From Lentinus brumalis (lineage: Eukaryota > Basidiomycota > Agaricomycetes > Polyporales > Polyporaceae): a DNA stretch of 64,000 nucleotides. Location: assembly GCA_001792895.1 (NCBI GenBank), contig MARA01000017.1, forward strand, positions 620,001-684,000. The letters are read 5' to 3'. Each line of letters starts with the position of its first letter. The stretch's first letter is position 1. Positions 12,720 through 23,240 of this stretch are shown here, piece after piece. The notes beneath the pieces were generated by a model that saw only the letters and a list, made by a program, of their open reading frames with translations, ran no database searches and was not told where the DNA came from. The position numbers were made by a program, and so were the translations under genes.

Positions 12720-15373
12720 ATGTCCACCTCCTCGTCGCCCGGCGTCGTCGACCGCGTCCAGAACTTCGTCTCGGAGAACAAGCATGCCGTCCTGCTCGGA
12801 ACTGCTGCCGCTCTAGTCGCTATCGGCGGCGTTGCGTACTACGCATCATCTTCGCGCGGACCCGGAGGTGACGTAGAGAGGGGAGAGGGCAAGAAGGACA
12901 AGAAGAAGAGCAAGAAGAGGAAGACGGTCAAGGACGACGATGGTCCCCTTCTCGAGGAGAGGAAGCCGAAATCCGCTGCGGTCGAGGAAGGTGAGTGATT
13001 GTTTCGAACGGCGGAGAGTCGGTCAGGCCGGTCTCGCACGGAGCGTCGAATTGCACCTGGTCAATGTGGGGGTTGTCGACATCACGGTGGCTAACAAGGG
13101 GCGTACGCAATGGGGTCAGTAACATTTCAGAGAGGAACAGCTTTGCACCGTTGTCGAGGTCGCATATTTGACCTGGCCCTTCCCCATCGTGGATGGGCTC
13201 AGCCCTGTGGTCGCCGGAATAATTGTACTGCGCTGGCAGGTTAGCCCGTGACGCACAGAATGTCAGTCGTCACAGATACTCCAGGTCGCGTTCAAGGTGG
13301 AGCACCAATATTCTGTCTCGCCCGCCTACGACTCCCCTACACGACTTCGGGATGGAAGTCACAATGCTTCTCTAGCTCTTTGTTTGACTACAACTCCAGT
13401 GACATCGAAATGCTCACGCACTCATCAGAGGACCGGGAATATAGTGCCGAGGAGATAGCTGCCATGTCGCACGAGGTACGCGCTCGTCCAGTGAGTGACT
13501 TTCCGAACCGCTGCTGATTCTTGTACAGGAGCGATCAAAAATTGCCGCCTCTCTGAAAGCAAAGGGCAACTCCGCGTACCAGGCGCGTAAGTTCGCGACA
13601 GCTATCGACTACTATACCCGTGCCATCGCTGTTACCCCCAAGCCCGAACCCGTCTTCTTCAGCAACCGCGCGGCGTGCTATGTAAACCTCAACCCTCCAC
13701 AACACGAGAAGGTCGTTGAGGACTGCGATGCCGCTCTTGCGTTGGACAAGAAGTACTTGAAGGCGTTGAATCGTCGTGCCACGGCGTTGGAGGCGCTTGA
13801 GCGGTACGAGGAGGCTTTGCGAGGTATGTCCTTGGTCTTCCCTCCAGTCCCATGAATATGCTGAGTATGTCGGGGCAGACTTCACCGCTTCCGCCATCCT
13901 GGATCAGTTCCAGAACATGTCATCAGCGGAAGCCGTGGAGCGTGTACTCAAAAAGCTGGCCTCCAAGAAGGCGCAGGACATTCTCAGCGTGAGTGGCGCA
14001 CAATTCCCGTCATGCCACATGTATTGACTTGCGTGCGATGCAGACGCGTGAGCGGCGCCTGCCTTCGCATATGTTCACCTCCGCGTACTTCGGTGCCTTC
14101 CGTCAAAGTGAGTGCCACGGTGATCGAGTCCGGGGCGCAACTCATCCGTCTCTACTCAGGGCCATTGCCCGAGCTTCCCGAGAACCCCACCACAGGCGAC
14201 AACACGCTCATCCTAGCTCTGGAGGCCCTCAACGCTTCGGACTATGCACACGCCTTCACCCTTGTCAACGAGGCCATCGAGCAGGGCATTTCATGGGACC
14301 AGGGGAAGGCAGAGGCGCTCAACCTTCGCGGCACGTTCAAGTTCCTGATGACGGACGTCGATGGCGCGAAGGAGGACTTCCTCACCTCACTGGAGCTCCA
14401 GCCCTCGCTCACTCAGACATGGGTGAAGATTGCCAGTGTGTGGATGGAGCAGAGCGATCCCACCAAGGCGTTCGAGTGCTTCGAGGAGGCCATCAAGCAC
14501 AACCCGAACGACCCGGACATCTACTACCACCGCGGTCAAGGTATGCCTTGCTCGTTCTTTCCGGGGGACGCGCACTGACGGGAGTGTTCGCAGTGCTGTT
14601 CATCATGAACGAGTTCGACCAGGCTGCCGAGAACTACACCAAGTCGACGGAGCTGGACGACAAGTTCGTGTTCAGCCATATCCAGCTCGCAGTTGCCCAG
14701 TACAAGTCTGGCAACCTCGCCAACAGCATGGCTACCTTCCGCCGGACCCTGAAGGCGTTCCCCGACCGCAGTGAACCTCAAAACTACTAGTACGTCCGCG
14801 CTAATCTCACCGCTGTGACCAAATTTGACATTGCTGTCGTAGCGGCGAGTTGCTCTTGGACCAGCAGCGCTACCCGGAAGCGATCGAGAAGTTCGAGCGC
14901 GCTATCGAGATCGAGCGTGCTAAGTAAGATCAATTCCCTTAGGCGTCTGGGATGTAGTCTAATACGCTCTTTGGCAGGCCTCCTCCCATGAACGTCCTGC
15001 CATGGTTAACAAGGGCCTCGCGATGTTCCAGTGGCAGCAGGACGTGGCCGCCGCGGAGCAGTGCTGCCAAGAAGCTCTCGAGATCGACCCGGAGTGCGAG
15101 GCCGCGGTGGCGACGCTGGCTCAGCTCAGCCTGCAGCAGGGCAAGATCGACGTCGCCATGCGCATGTTCGACAGGCAGTCGCAGCTCGCTCGCAGTGAGC
15201 CCGAGTTGATCAACGCGCTCACCTACCAATACGTGAGTTCCAGCCTATTGACGTTGTCGTCTGCATTCCAATGCTCACTTTTCCACCTTCAGGCTACGGA
15301 GGCACAAGTGCAGTTCATGCATGTGTACCCCGACATGGCGGCCCAGCTCGGGCAGATGGCGAGGATGATGTGA
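12720..15373 (+). CDS. TOM70: Mitochondrial import receptor Tom70, with apparent frame break
   Basis: Exons 12720-12990, 13429-13475, 13529-13823, 13879-13988, 14044-14107, 14160-14540, 14594-14789, 14843-14923, 14978-15232 and 15293-15373. A single N-terminal membrane anchor ([21 protein letters not shown]) is followed by a lysine-rich linker, then TPR repeats starting [38 protein letters not shown] and the later TPRs identify Tom70, the outer-membrane receptor that takes Hsp70/Hsp90-bound preproteins. The exon total is 1781 nt, one short of a whole number of codons. The frame reads KPPPMNVLP to 14999, then the expected continuation ([13 protein letters not shown]) is one base out of register at about 15000-15002. 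Uncorrected, the last roughly 100 residues are replaced and the frame stops at 15209. Intron 1 is unusually long at 438 nt. Confidence 0.9.
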
Positions 15374-15879
15374 GTGACGTCGCCGCGTACTCAGACGTCG
15401 GAGAGAGATGAAGATGGACTTGTCCTCGTTGTGAACCGCTATGTTTACTTCGCGCATGCTATGTGACTTGCTTAAGCATATTCTACCGTAATCCCGCCCT
15501 AAAATACATCCTCACTCGCTCTTGCCTGCACATCGCTGATTTGCTCCTCGCTCTCGCCGTTCCTGTCCTGTCCCAGCCTGTTCCTGTGATTAAGTGACAC
15601 AATTGATGGTGAGATCTGCAGAATGCTGTGGCGGCAGTGATGATCCCGCGGCCGTCGAGATCAGGGCGGAGCGGACACAACGGAGCGCGTCTGACGGTGT
15701 GCCCGGCTCATTCTGCACCACTACCACTACCACGCCCTCACGCTATTCACGACTTCTACACTCTCGTGCTGTATCCCCAATCTATAGCGATAGCTCTCCT
15801 TTGATTCCCGTACTCTCTGTATCGCCAAATCCGACACAAGCAAGCTATACCATACAAGACTTCAAGCTCAATCACGATC
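15374..15879. other. Intergenic, promoter of the next gene
   Basis: This 506 bp spacer holds the TOM70 3' end and the upstream region of the following gene. It is pyrimidine-rich towards the next start codon, with CT-rich runs around 15720-15830 as is common just upstream of fungal genes. I see no other gene in it. Confidence 0.5.
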
Positions 15880-18074
15880 ATGGATACCCCGGGCTCATCG
15901 ACACCGCCAGACTCGTCGGACAGCAGCAGTCAGGCGAAGCGGAGGCGACAGGTCGCCTTCTACCCACACATGAACTCGTCGAACAAGCCGGAGAAACCGT
16001 TCAGTCGCAGCGCGGCGAAGCGGGAGAGCGTCATGGCTCTGGGCAGCATCGAGTACCTCCAGCACTACTTCACCAAGACCGGCATCGCGGCCGAGAGCGA
16101 GTACGTGTTCTACCCATTTCTGCTGTCGGAGCGGATGTTGAGGTGCGTGTTGCAGTCCGTCCAGGAAGCCAACCAAGGGGAGGGTTCCCGCGATCGGTGG
16201 GCTCGCCACCCTCACGAAGCGAGGACGAAGCCCGTCGTTCGTGCTGCCCCCGTCCCCGGCGATCCCGGAGAGCATGCACCCAACCTTTCCGCCGTACGTC
16301 AAGACGTTTGAGACTGACCCGGACAATCTGAGGGCGGCAGTCATCGAGGACCTGATCTTCGTCGCATCTGGATGGAACCTCGATCCCACACAAGAGCAGC
16401 CCGCGGAGCAAGACCCAAATTTTCTCGGAGTGGGCGGCGGGCATCGAGGGGGATTCGTCGATGTGCTCGAGCTGCTCAAGACGACGACCCGCGCCGTCCG
16501 CGCAGTGCGCAACTACCTCGTCTCCCTCCCGGACGACTCGTCCGTGCCGCAAACCAAGCCGCACTTCCGCCCACAAACGCTGTCTAGCGCCCCGCTGCCC
16601 AAGCGGCAGGTCTCGCAGCCGAACTCGCCGCACGACCCGCTCACGCGAATACGCGGGCGTGCGCTTGAGGTGCTCGCGGTGCTGCGCGAGCTCGAGGAAC
16701 GCGCGCGGCTCCCGCTCGACCACGACGCGTACGACGCGCAGAGCGACCACGGCTCTTCGAACGATACTGCCCCGGGCCCGGTGTCGCGCGGTACGTCCCC
16801 CTCCTCACAGTTGGAAGAGCCCGAGTTCTTGGATGCGGACACGCCAGTCTCCATCTCATATGTCGACGTAGGTGGCCGGCAGCGCCAGGTCCCCGTCTGG
16901 GACGACGAGAACTCGGACTTCAACAGTCTGAGCGAGGTGGAGCGCGAGAAGCGGGAGCGGTGGGACGAGCGCCTCGTGCTCGGCGGAGGCTGGTTGTACC
17001 AGCAGGACGTCAAGATGGAGGACCTTGCGCGTGAGCGCGAGGTCATTGGCAAGTACCTTGAGGCCGTCGACGACGTTCTGTTTGGAGGACCGAAGGAGGG
17101 AAAGAGGGGCTGGCAGCGGGAGAAGGAGCGCATGGAAAGGAAGGAGAGAATGGATCGCGAGGCACGGTCGAAAGGCCGTAGAGTGAGTGCGGGGGATGCC
17201 ATGACCGGCTCTGGCGAGAGTTCGGGAAGGAGCAAGCGGCGTGTTGTGTCAACCGGCATGCTTGACGCGATGAAGAGCATGGTTGTGACGGAGGAGCCCG
17301 AGGAAATGGAGTCCATCGGTGAGGAGGAAGCAGTCGACGATGACGACTTGCCTCCATGGGCGAAGCGGTCGACGTTCCAGGACGACGACTATGGTACGTC
17401 CTCCCTCCTCTAGTTCCCTTGCTGTATTGATTATTGATCGTACTGCCAGGTCGCCTCCACGCTCTCCTGGTTGCTCTGTTACCGGCGGACCTGCTACGAC
17501 TACTGCCCATGTCCTCCTCGGACCACGCAGAGATTCTCCTCGCGCTATCTTCCGGCCAAATCCTGTGCAACGCATACAACACTGGCGTTCGACGATCACG
17601 GCAGCCGTGGGGCTACGTGAACAGAGACGCCATCCACGACATCGCCGCGCTCGAAGAGTCGCGAGCCGCAGAGGGCTCAGAGGGTGGCAAGCGCGGCTGG
17701 ACATTCAGACGCACCGACAACTTGCGTCTATGGGCAGCGTGCGTGCTCTTCTAATCCCTATCCTTTTGAGTCCCATTGTCTGACCAGACTCATGCAGCGC
17801 GTTGAAGCTCCGATACTCCTTGCCCATCATCATGCCCAGCAGTAAACGCAAGGAAGCACAGGGGACCCGTCCGGGCACCCCAGCACAAGGAGGGACACCA
17901 CTTGCTTCTCCCACTGCCTCGGCCATCGCATTTCCGCCTGTGATCGCGGAGGACGCAATCATATTTGATGCCACGACGGTAGCTCGTCTGGAGGACGGGT
18001 GGGAGCACATGCTCGAAAGAGCAGTCTTCCAGTGGGTCGACGCCGTGGTAGGCGAACGAAGGGGAGAGCGGTAG
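15880..18074 (+). CDS. Conserved basidiomycete protein of unknown function
   Basis: Exons 15880-16100, 16165-17393, 17450-17738 and 17798-18074 give 671 residues in consistent phase. I do not recognise the family. The N-terminus is serine-rich, then comes a conserved-looking stretch (GGLATLTKRGRSPSFVLPPS, and later VIEDLIFVASGWNLDP). A middle part is rich in charged residues and likely coiled coil (17010-17180, repeated KERMERKERMDREARSK). After an acidic stretch (17300-17390) a hydrophobic C-terminal region follows (LLVALLPADLLRLLP, then ILLALSSGQILCNAYNTGV and WGYVNRDAIHDI). The leucine pattern with GQILCNAYN is loosely reminiscent of a calponin-homology fold, but this is speculation. It converges with the DUF6534 gene downstream, 273 bp apart. 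Confidence 0.7.
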
Positions 18075-18347
18075 CCCTCGTGTGGCAAGCAGTGTCTAAT
18101 TCTTGTATCAGTCTGTGTGTCGTATGTTGGCGTGATTTCAGCTCAGCAGCTGGAACTTGGTTAGCCCACGTTGCAACTGGGCTGCGACGTCCTATAAATG
18201 ATCCTCGCGAAAAAAGTAGATTGTCCCGCACTAAAATTTGTCCAAAGCGCGAGCACGCATCAAGCACTACATATATAACGCGTCGGTAGATGAGCCCAGT
18301 AAGTGAGCAAAGTGTCGGACGAGAGCACGTTGGCAACATGACCCATA

Positions 18348-19880
18348 TTATGTACTATTAGCATCCAGTCCGAGCCCGGTCGCCTTCTGTTCCTGGTCAG
18401 CAGGACGTCCGTCGTCCTCGTCCGCGGATGGTTCCTCCAACGCGTCGAGAAGCTGAGTGATCTTCACTGATATGTCGTCGAGCTTGACGTCAGCGTCCTC
18501 TGCGGGATGGTCCTCCCGGCCGTGCCAGTCCTGCAATGGGTCGCGCGGACCGATTCCAACTGTGACGAACGAGGTTGTCTGCTGCGCTCTGCCCGAGCAG
18601 CGGTTTGACCGGCGTTCTCGTGCGAGGCCGACGCGGACGACTATCATGTTGAAGACGATGGAAATGATGGGAGACGTCTGCAAGTGGTGCGGTCTCAGTA
18701 CTTGGTCCTGAATGCTCCGTACGCGCACGGAACCCGAGGAACACCATTGGACGCACCATGTCCATCAAGATGAAGACAGCGTTGGAGTGCACAAGGAAGA
18801 GTATCATGCTCGCGCCAACTGTGGCGGAGTATATGGCGCCGCTCTCTATGACCACGCGCAGGACGGGCGCGAGTCCCGTACCGGAGCGATATCGGGAGGT
18901 CCGGCGGACGACGTTCCAGAGGCGAGACGCGAGGAGTGCTTCCGCGACGTGAGTGATGCGGCTGAGACAGAGAGTGGGAGCTAGGCATACCGGTTGAGAG
19001 GAAGTTCGTGCTGAGGTCAAGAGCATATAGCGCTGTGATCCACGGGACGACTTGGGAGTCGAAGGGCAGACCTGCCTGCTTTATGAGCGTGATGTTGGTC
19101 CCGATGGCAGCCACTGGGATTGTCACGAAATGCCGCATTAGTTCGGGGGTAACAGCATTGAAAGCGATGTCAAGCCTCATGTTGTTCTTACCCACTAGTC
19201 CACACCAGGCCAGCATAGGTAGCACGACGATGAGGATGGTCTTCCACACTACGTAGGCCCTGTATATCTATCGGTGCGTTTGGTTATTCATGCGTAGATT
19301 GGGAAACACCCGTCGGGTGCGACTGGCAGCGGGAAGAGCACATACCACGACACCATCGATGATCAGAGTCTGCGCGCAGTACAAGAAGCTCTTCACGATG
19401 AACGTGACATGAGACAGATTCTCAAAGTATGCCTCCGGCCCGCCTTGAACATGAGGTCCGACGGTGACGAAGGCCTGATAAACCCGCGTGATGTTCACAG
19501 CCATCTCCTGAAGTGCTTGTGTTAGGAATGAAAAGAAAATCAAGGGACGGTGACGAAGGCCTGATAAACCCGCGTGATGTTCACAGCCATCTCCTGAAGT
19601 GCTTGTGTTAGGAATGAAAAGAAAATCAAGGAGAGACGTATAACAATCACTGACAGCCGTGGCAAGAATGAAAAGTACACACGACGCAGTCAACATGCTG
19701 TAGTTCGGGCGGCGTCTGTGCCGATGTCCAAGGAGTATCCACAGTGTCAGAATCAGCATGAGCACGGAGAATCCTGTCAAAACTCATTAGCACGACTCGC
19801 TTACTCCAGTCCATAGACTCACCATAGAACATCGCCTCCACGAAGGTCGAGAAGACAATCGCCTTCTTCAGGGACACCAT
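18348..19880 (-). CDS. DUF6534 integral membrane protein, paralog A
   Basis: Transcript order: 19880-19823, 19773-19655, 19507-19346, 19267-19192, 19113-18991, 18938-18757, 18677-18348, encoding 349 residues. Hydrophobic helices are regularly spaced, and landmarks of the basidiomycete 7-TM-like DUF6534 family are present: TFVEAMFYGFSVLMLILTL at the start, MAVNITRVYQAF, IYRAYVVW, VVIESGAIYSATV and SPIISIVFNMIIVRV before a polar acidic tail. No function is established for the family; a receptor-like or sensory role is only a suggestion from topology. Intron 2 is enlarged by an exact 86 bp tandem duplication, so the downstream acceptor (exon start 19507) must be used. Intron 4 (19191-19114) is 78 nt and stopless, so its retention would keep the frame. 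Two paralogs lie immediately upstream on the same strand. Confidence 0.85.
19460..19631 (-). repeat. Exact 86 bp tandem duplication across a splice acceptor
   Basis: Copies 19460-19545 and 19546-19631 are identical by eye. Each holds the 3' part of intron 2 of DUF6534 paralog A, its CAG acceptor and the first 48 bases of exon 3. Using the first acceptor met by the spliceosome would read 16 codons and run into an in-frame TGA at the copy boundary, so the intact protein needs the second acceptor. Confidence 0.95.
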
Positions 19881-19967
19881 GGCCAGGAGACGAGGAAAGA
19901 GGAGGAGGCGTGTCTGGATGAAGCTTCCGGTACTTCTCAAGATCTCCAGGCCATGGTTCCGCGTCCC

Positions 19968-20671
19968 TCATATATGCCGTTTCTGCGGTGGCGACAGAAC
20001 GACAACGCCTTCTCCCGCCCTGTGAGCGAGCTCCACCTCGAAGAAGAGTAGAATGCCGAAAAGATTGCGCCGTTGTGCACTGCGCATCGCGTACAAGGTG
20101 AAATGGAAGCCCTGGCAATACGTGGAAGAGCTTGTCACGCGCAGGTAGCTTCTGCACTTCTGCACCTGAGTGGTTACTTATGGTAAGTAAGCTGTTCAGC
20201 ACTGCCTCACCTGGCAGAAAAAAGGTACTTACGCGGCTCACTCGAATGGATGGCGCAAGGATCAGACCACAAGTTCTTCGCGGACGATGTCGCGGAGGAG
20301 AATTCCAGGGTCTTGAATAATGCACCGCCAAGTTGAGCAAGCAATAGTATTGAGCCTGCGACAAGTTTGAAGTGAGCAAGAAGGGTAGACACGCATTCGC
20401 GATCGAAAGTCTCTCACTCACCCGGCCGCAGGCAGCATTCCACTCCGTGCTTAGCTGTTGCATGCGGACAGATCGGGGAGCAAAGGCGGCAACGGGACCG
20501 CGTGGGCGCAGAAGGCAGAGCGCTCGCATCATCCTTCGGGGTCGAGGATGAATGCAGTTGTATCCATGGGGACTCTTGAGACGCTCTCGAGGCCAGTCGG
20601 TCGCGCCCGGGCACTGAATGCTTGTTGAATGCACTCGGCGCCGTTGCCGTTAATGCACCGTCACTACTCAT
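19968..20671 (-). CDS. Hypothetical spliced reading frame between DUF6534 genes
   Basis: An ATG at 20671 opens a serine- and cysteine-containing frame that can splice at GTGAGT (donor 20421) to an exon starting GSILLLAQLGGALFKTLEF. A further GTAAGT donor and a last exon reading FHFTLYAMRSAQRRNLFGIL follow, with a stop at 19968. Donors and acceptors look acceptable and the last two exons have a membrane-protein flavour. I do not recognise a family and the intermediate phases are not all secure. It could be a decayed gene, an untranslated region of a neighbour or chance. It lies between paralogs A and B on the same strand. Confidence 0.25.
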
Positions 20672-20970
20672 CGGTTCTGACGTTGACCCACCAGAGCCCG
20701 GTGTGAGTGACTCACCTCATCAGACTTCAACTGTTCCGCCGACAACCAACACCGCCCAGCAAGGCGTATCACCATGAACCTATCGCGCAGTCCTAGTCAG
20801 TCCTGGCGGGACGTCTACCGTAGGGAAGAGAGCTATGTAGCTCACCGTGTAATTCCCGTCATGTGAACATCGCCCCTCAGGGCAAAATTATTGATTAGAG
20901 ACAGGAAGTCATCACTGCGGAAATCCTGCATACAGTCCGGACTCATGTTTCGTGATATCGAAGCCGAAGG

Positions 20971-22371
20971 TCAGACATGCTCCTCAGACGCCTTGCGCAC
21001 CAGACCAGCATCCCTGCAGTGGAAATCTGGAGTCGTGGTCTCCTCAGGCGCATCTCCCTCAGGCAATATGCCCGGCGGCTTCAGGTCGCTAGGTGTTGTC
21101 GCTCGATCGACGTGTACGGTCTCCGTGATCTCGACGGCGATCTCTCCCATGCCAAAACTGCTGCCGGTGCCTTCTCGACGACGACGGAGATTACCCGGGA
21201 AATGAGTTGTCCATTCCGGAGTGCGATTGATCGACGCGCTGAAGGTATGACTGTCGCTCTCCGTGGCTGAGCTGACGCGGACGATGATCATGCTGAAAAC
21301 AATGCAGATGACAGGCGATATCTGGCGGATGCGGTCAACGGTAATAAGATACACAATCGGTGGATACGACTTGCCAGATCGAGGATCACATATACAACGT
21401 TTGACTTGAGGAGAAAAGCGACAAGGGCCGCTGCAACGGTCACCGAGTAGATGGCGCCGCTCTCGACGATGACACGTAAAATCGGAGTGAGGCTGCTTCC
21501 AGAGAGGTAACGTGCGGACCGTCTCGCCACTTGCCAGATTTTGAGTGCGAGGATGGCTGTAGTTTATCCTCAGTCGGCGCGAGCAGCGAGTCATGCTGAT
21601 GGAACTTACCGGTCGTCAGTAGATTTGTCGCGAGAGTCAGCGAGTACGTAGCCGTGATCCATCGCCCTGCGACTTTGCCGAATATATCGCGCGCTTGAGC
21701 GTCCGTCAAGGTTTTAGAGAAGGTTACGTTCAAGCCCACGGAAGCCGCTTGCAGAACGTGTCAGAGGTGCACGATGACGAGCGAGAATTGAACACACCGA
21801 CTAGGCCACACCAGCCTATGACTGGCACTAGGATCGCCAGCAAACTCTGCCACACCACATACGCACGGTAGATCTACATCGCTGGGTAAGTCTGGGACGT
21901 GGAAACGTGTGGATTGAATGGCATACCACCACAGCGTCGAGGACAACCGTCTGGGCGTTATACAAGCAGCTCTTGACCAGGAATGTCGCATCCGTGGCGG
22001 ACGAGAAGTAGTCTTCCGACCCTCCAGAGAGAGCAGGGCCTTTGGAGATGAACCCTTGATAGAGGCGCGCAATGTTGATTGCCATTTCCTGCAAATTATC
22101 CGGTCAATTGAGTGCGATGCGGCCATAAAAAATCACTCACCGCAGATGATAGTAGGAGCAGGGCACACGTAGCCGTAAGCATCCCATAGTTCACCCTTTT
22201 GCGACGGTTATTCCGGAACACGGTCCTGAACGTGAGGATGAACATGAATAGGGAGAAACCTGAAACTGCGCATCAACGGAAGTTCGACGCTAAGCCAACT
22301 CGCCATAGCCCACCATATAGGATAGCCTGCAGTGTCGTGGAGAGAATGGTTGCCTCGCTTAAAGAGAGCAT
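20971..22371 (-). CDS. DUF6534 integral membrane protein, paralog B
   Basis: Transcript order: 22371-22314, 22259-22141, 22088-21927, 21873-21798, 21747-21610, 21556-21375, 21321-20971, encoding 361 residues. Conserved segments parallel paralog A: ATILSTTLQAILYGFSLFMF, EMAINIARLYQGFISKG, IYRAYVVWQS, GLNVTFSKTLTDAQ, VIVESGAIYSVTVAAALVAF and SPVICIVFSMIIVRV, then a polar tail with EITETV. The intron before the last exon (21374-21322) has a GC donor of strong GCAAGT consensus; no GT nearby keeps the DL-ISPVI junction in frame. The unspliced frame reads on for some codons, so automated annotation could mis-join here. Membrane location is inferred from hydrophobicity; the function is unknown. Confidence 0.85.
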
Positions 22372-23240
22372 ATCGGGCAAGTGTAAGTGAGTTGCAGCCC
22401 CAGCTCAGCGAAGAGGGGGAGAAAGGTCCGTATGACCCATGTCGCGATGCTGAGATATAAATGAGATCGTGGTTCGTTGTGTTCTTGCAGACAATGGCGC
22501 CGGAGGCTGCACTGATCCGCCCAGAACGATGTCGGCGGTGCGAGAGGAGGATGCCATGAAGGCGACGACACTGGCAGCTTGAAGGGTCCCTGTCTGGTGA
22601 GAAGATGTCAGCAGATCTGACACCTCAAGATACTGCATGTTCCAAACCGTAGTGCTCATACTTACTCATTCGCCGAAAGCTGGATAACTACCTCGGAATG
22701 AACTAGAGATTTCCAGCAGCCGAGCGCATACGGAGACGTCTCGGATAGTATGGTGACGTGTCAGTCAGATCCTGTTACTCCCCACGTATGCACACGAGTC
22801 CAAAGAGGTGTTCATGGGAGGTGATTGTCATGGATCTGTAAGTTGAAGCGATAGTCATGGACGTTCGAGGTCAAAGTTCACTACTATGTAAGCGCCCCTG
22901 AACGGGCCGGTTGCGAGCTATGATGTCGGTGGAATGACCTCTCTACGGTTTTCAACGCACAAGGGTACTTAGTCTTCGCCATGGCTGAGAATGTCGACCC
23001 AGCCTCACCGTGCCATCCGAAGAGACTTCGTGACTGCGCAAAAGTTCGGTGCGCCCATCGCGCGAGTTGCAGTGCTATTTGAGGTTTGCTGGTGAGATTG
23101 CTTTGAGTTTACTCAAGCAAATGACCGAAGGTCCATACCGTCCAGAACTCACTACCGAGATGGAATTACAGAAGTACCCCAACGGACCCTGTAACTGTGA
23201 GCTTCCCCCGCAGTTCCTGCGACCCTGCACGAAACGACAC
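22372..23240. other. Spacer between DUF6534 paralogs B and C
   Basis: This 869 bp spacer has a minus-strand frame at 22659-22405 starting MSTTVWNMQ and containing a TLQAASVVAFMASSSRTADI stretch that looks hydrophobic and coding-like. I could not extend it into a gene. It might be a relic or an upstream exon of an extra membrane-protein gene. The rest shows nothing recognisable. Confidence 0.4.

Noticed and set aside
16513..17316. A 267-codon antisense frame in the unknown gene at 15880
   Set aside because: It is serine/arginine-rich shadow composition opposite a well-supported exon with matching splice phases.
19819..20634. A 271-codon minus-strand frame upstream of DUF6534 paralog A
   Set aside because: It runs through the first exon of paralog A in another frame and lacks a domain; only parts may belong to the low-confidence spliced frame reported.
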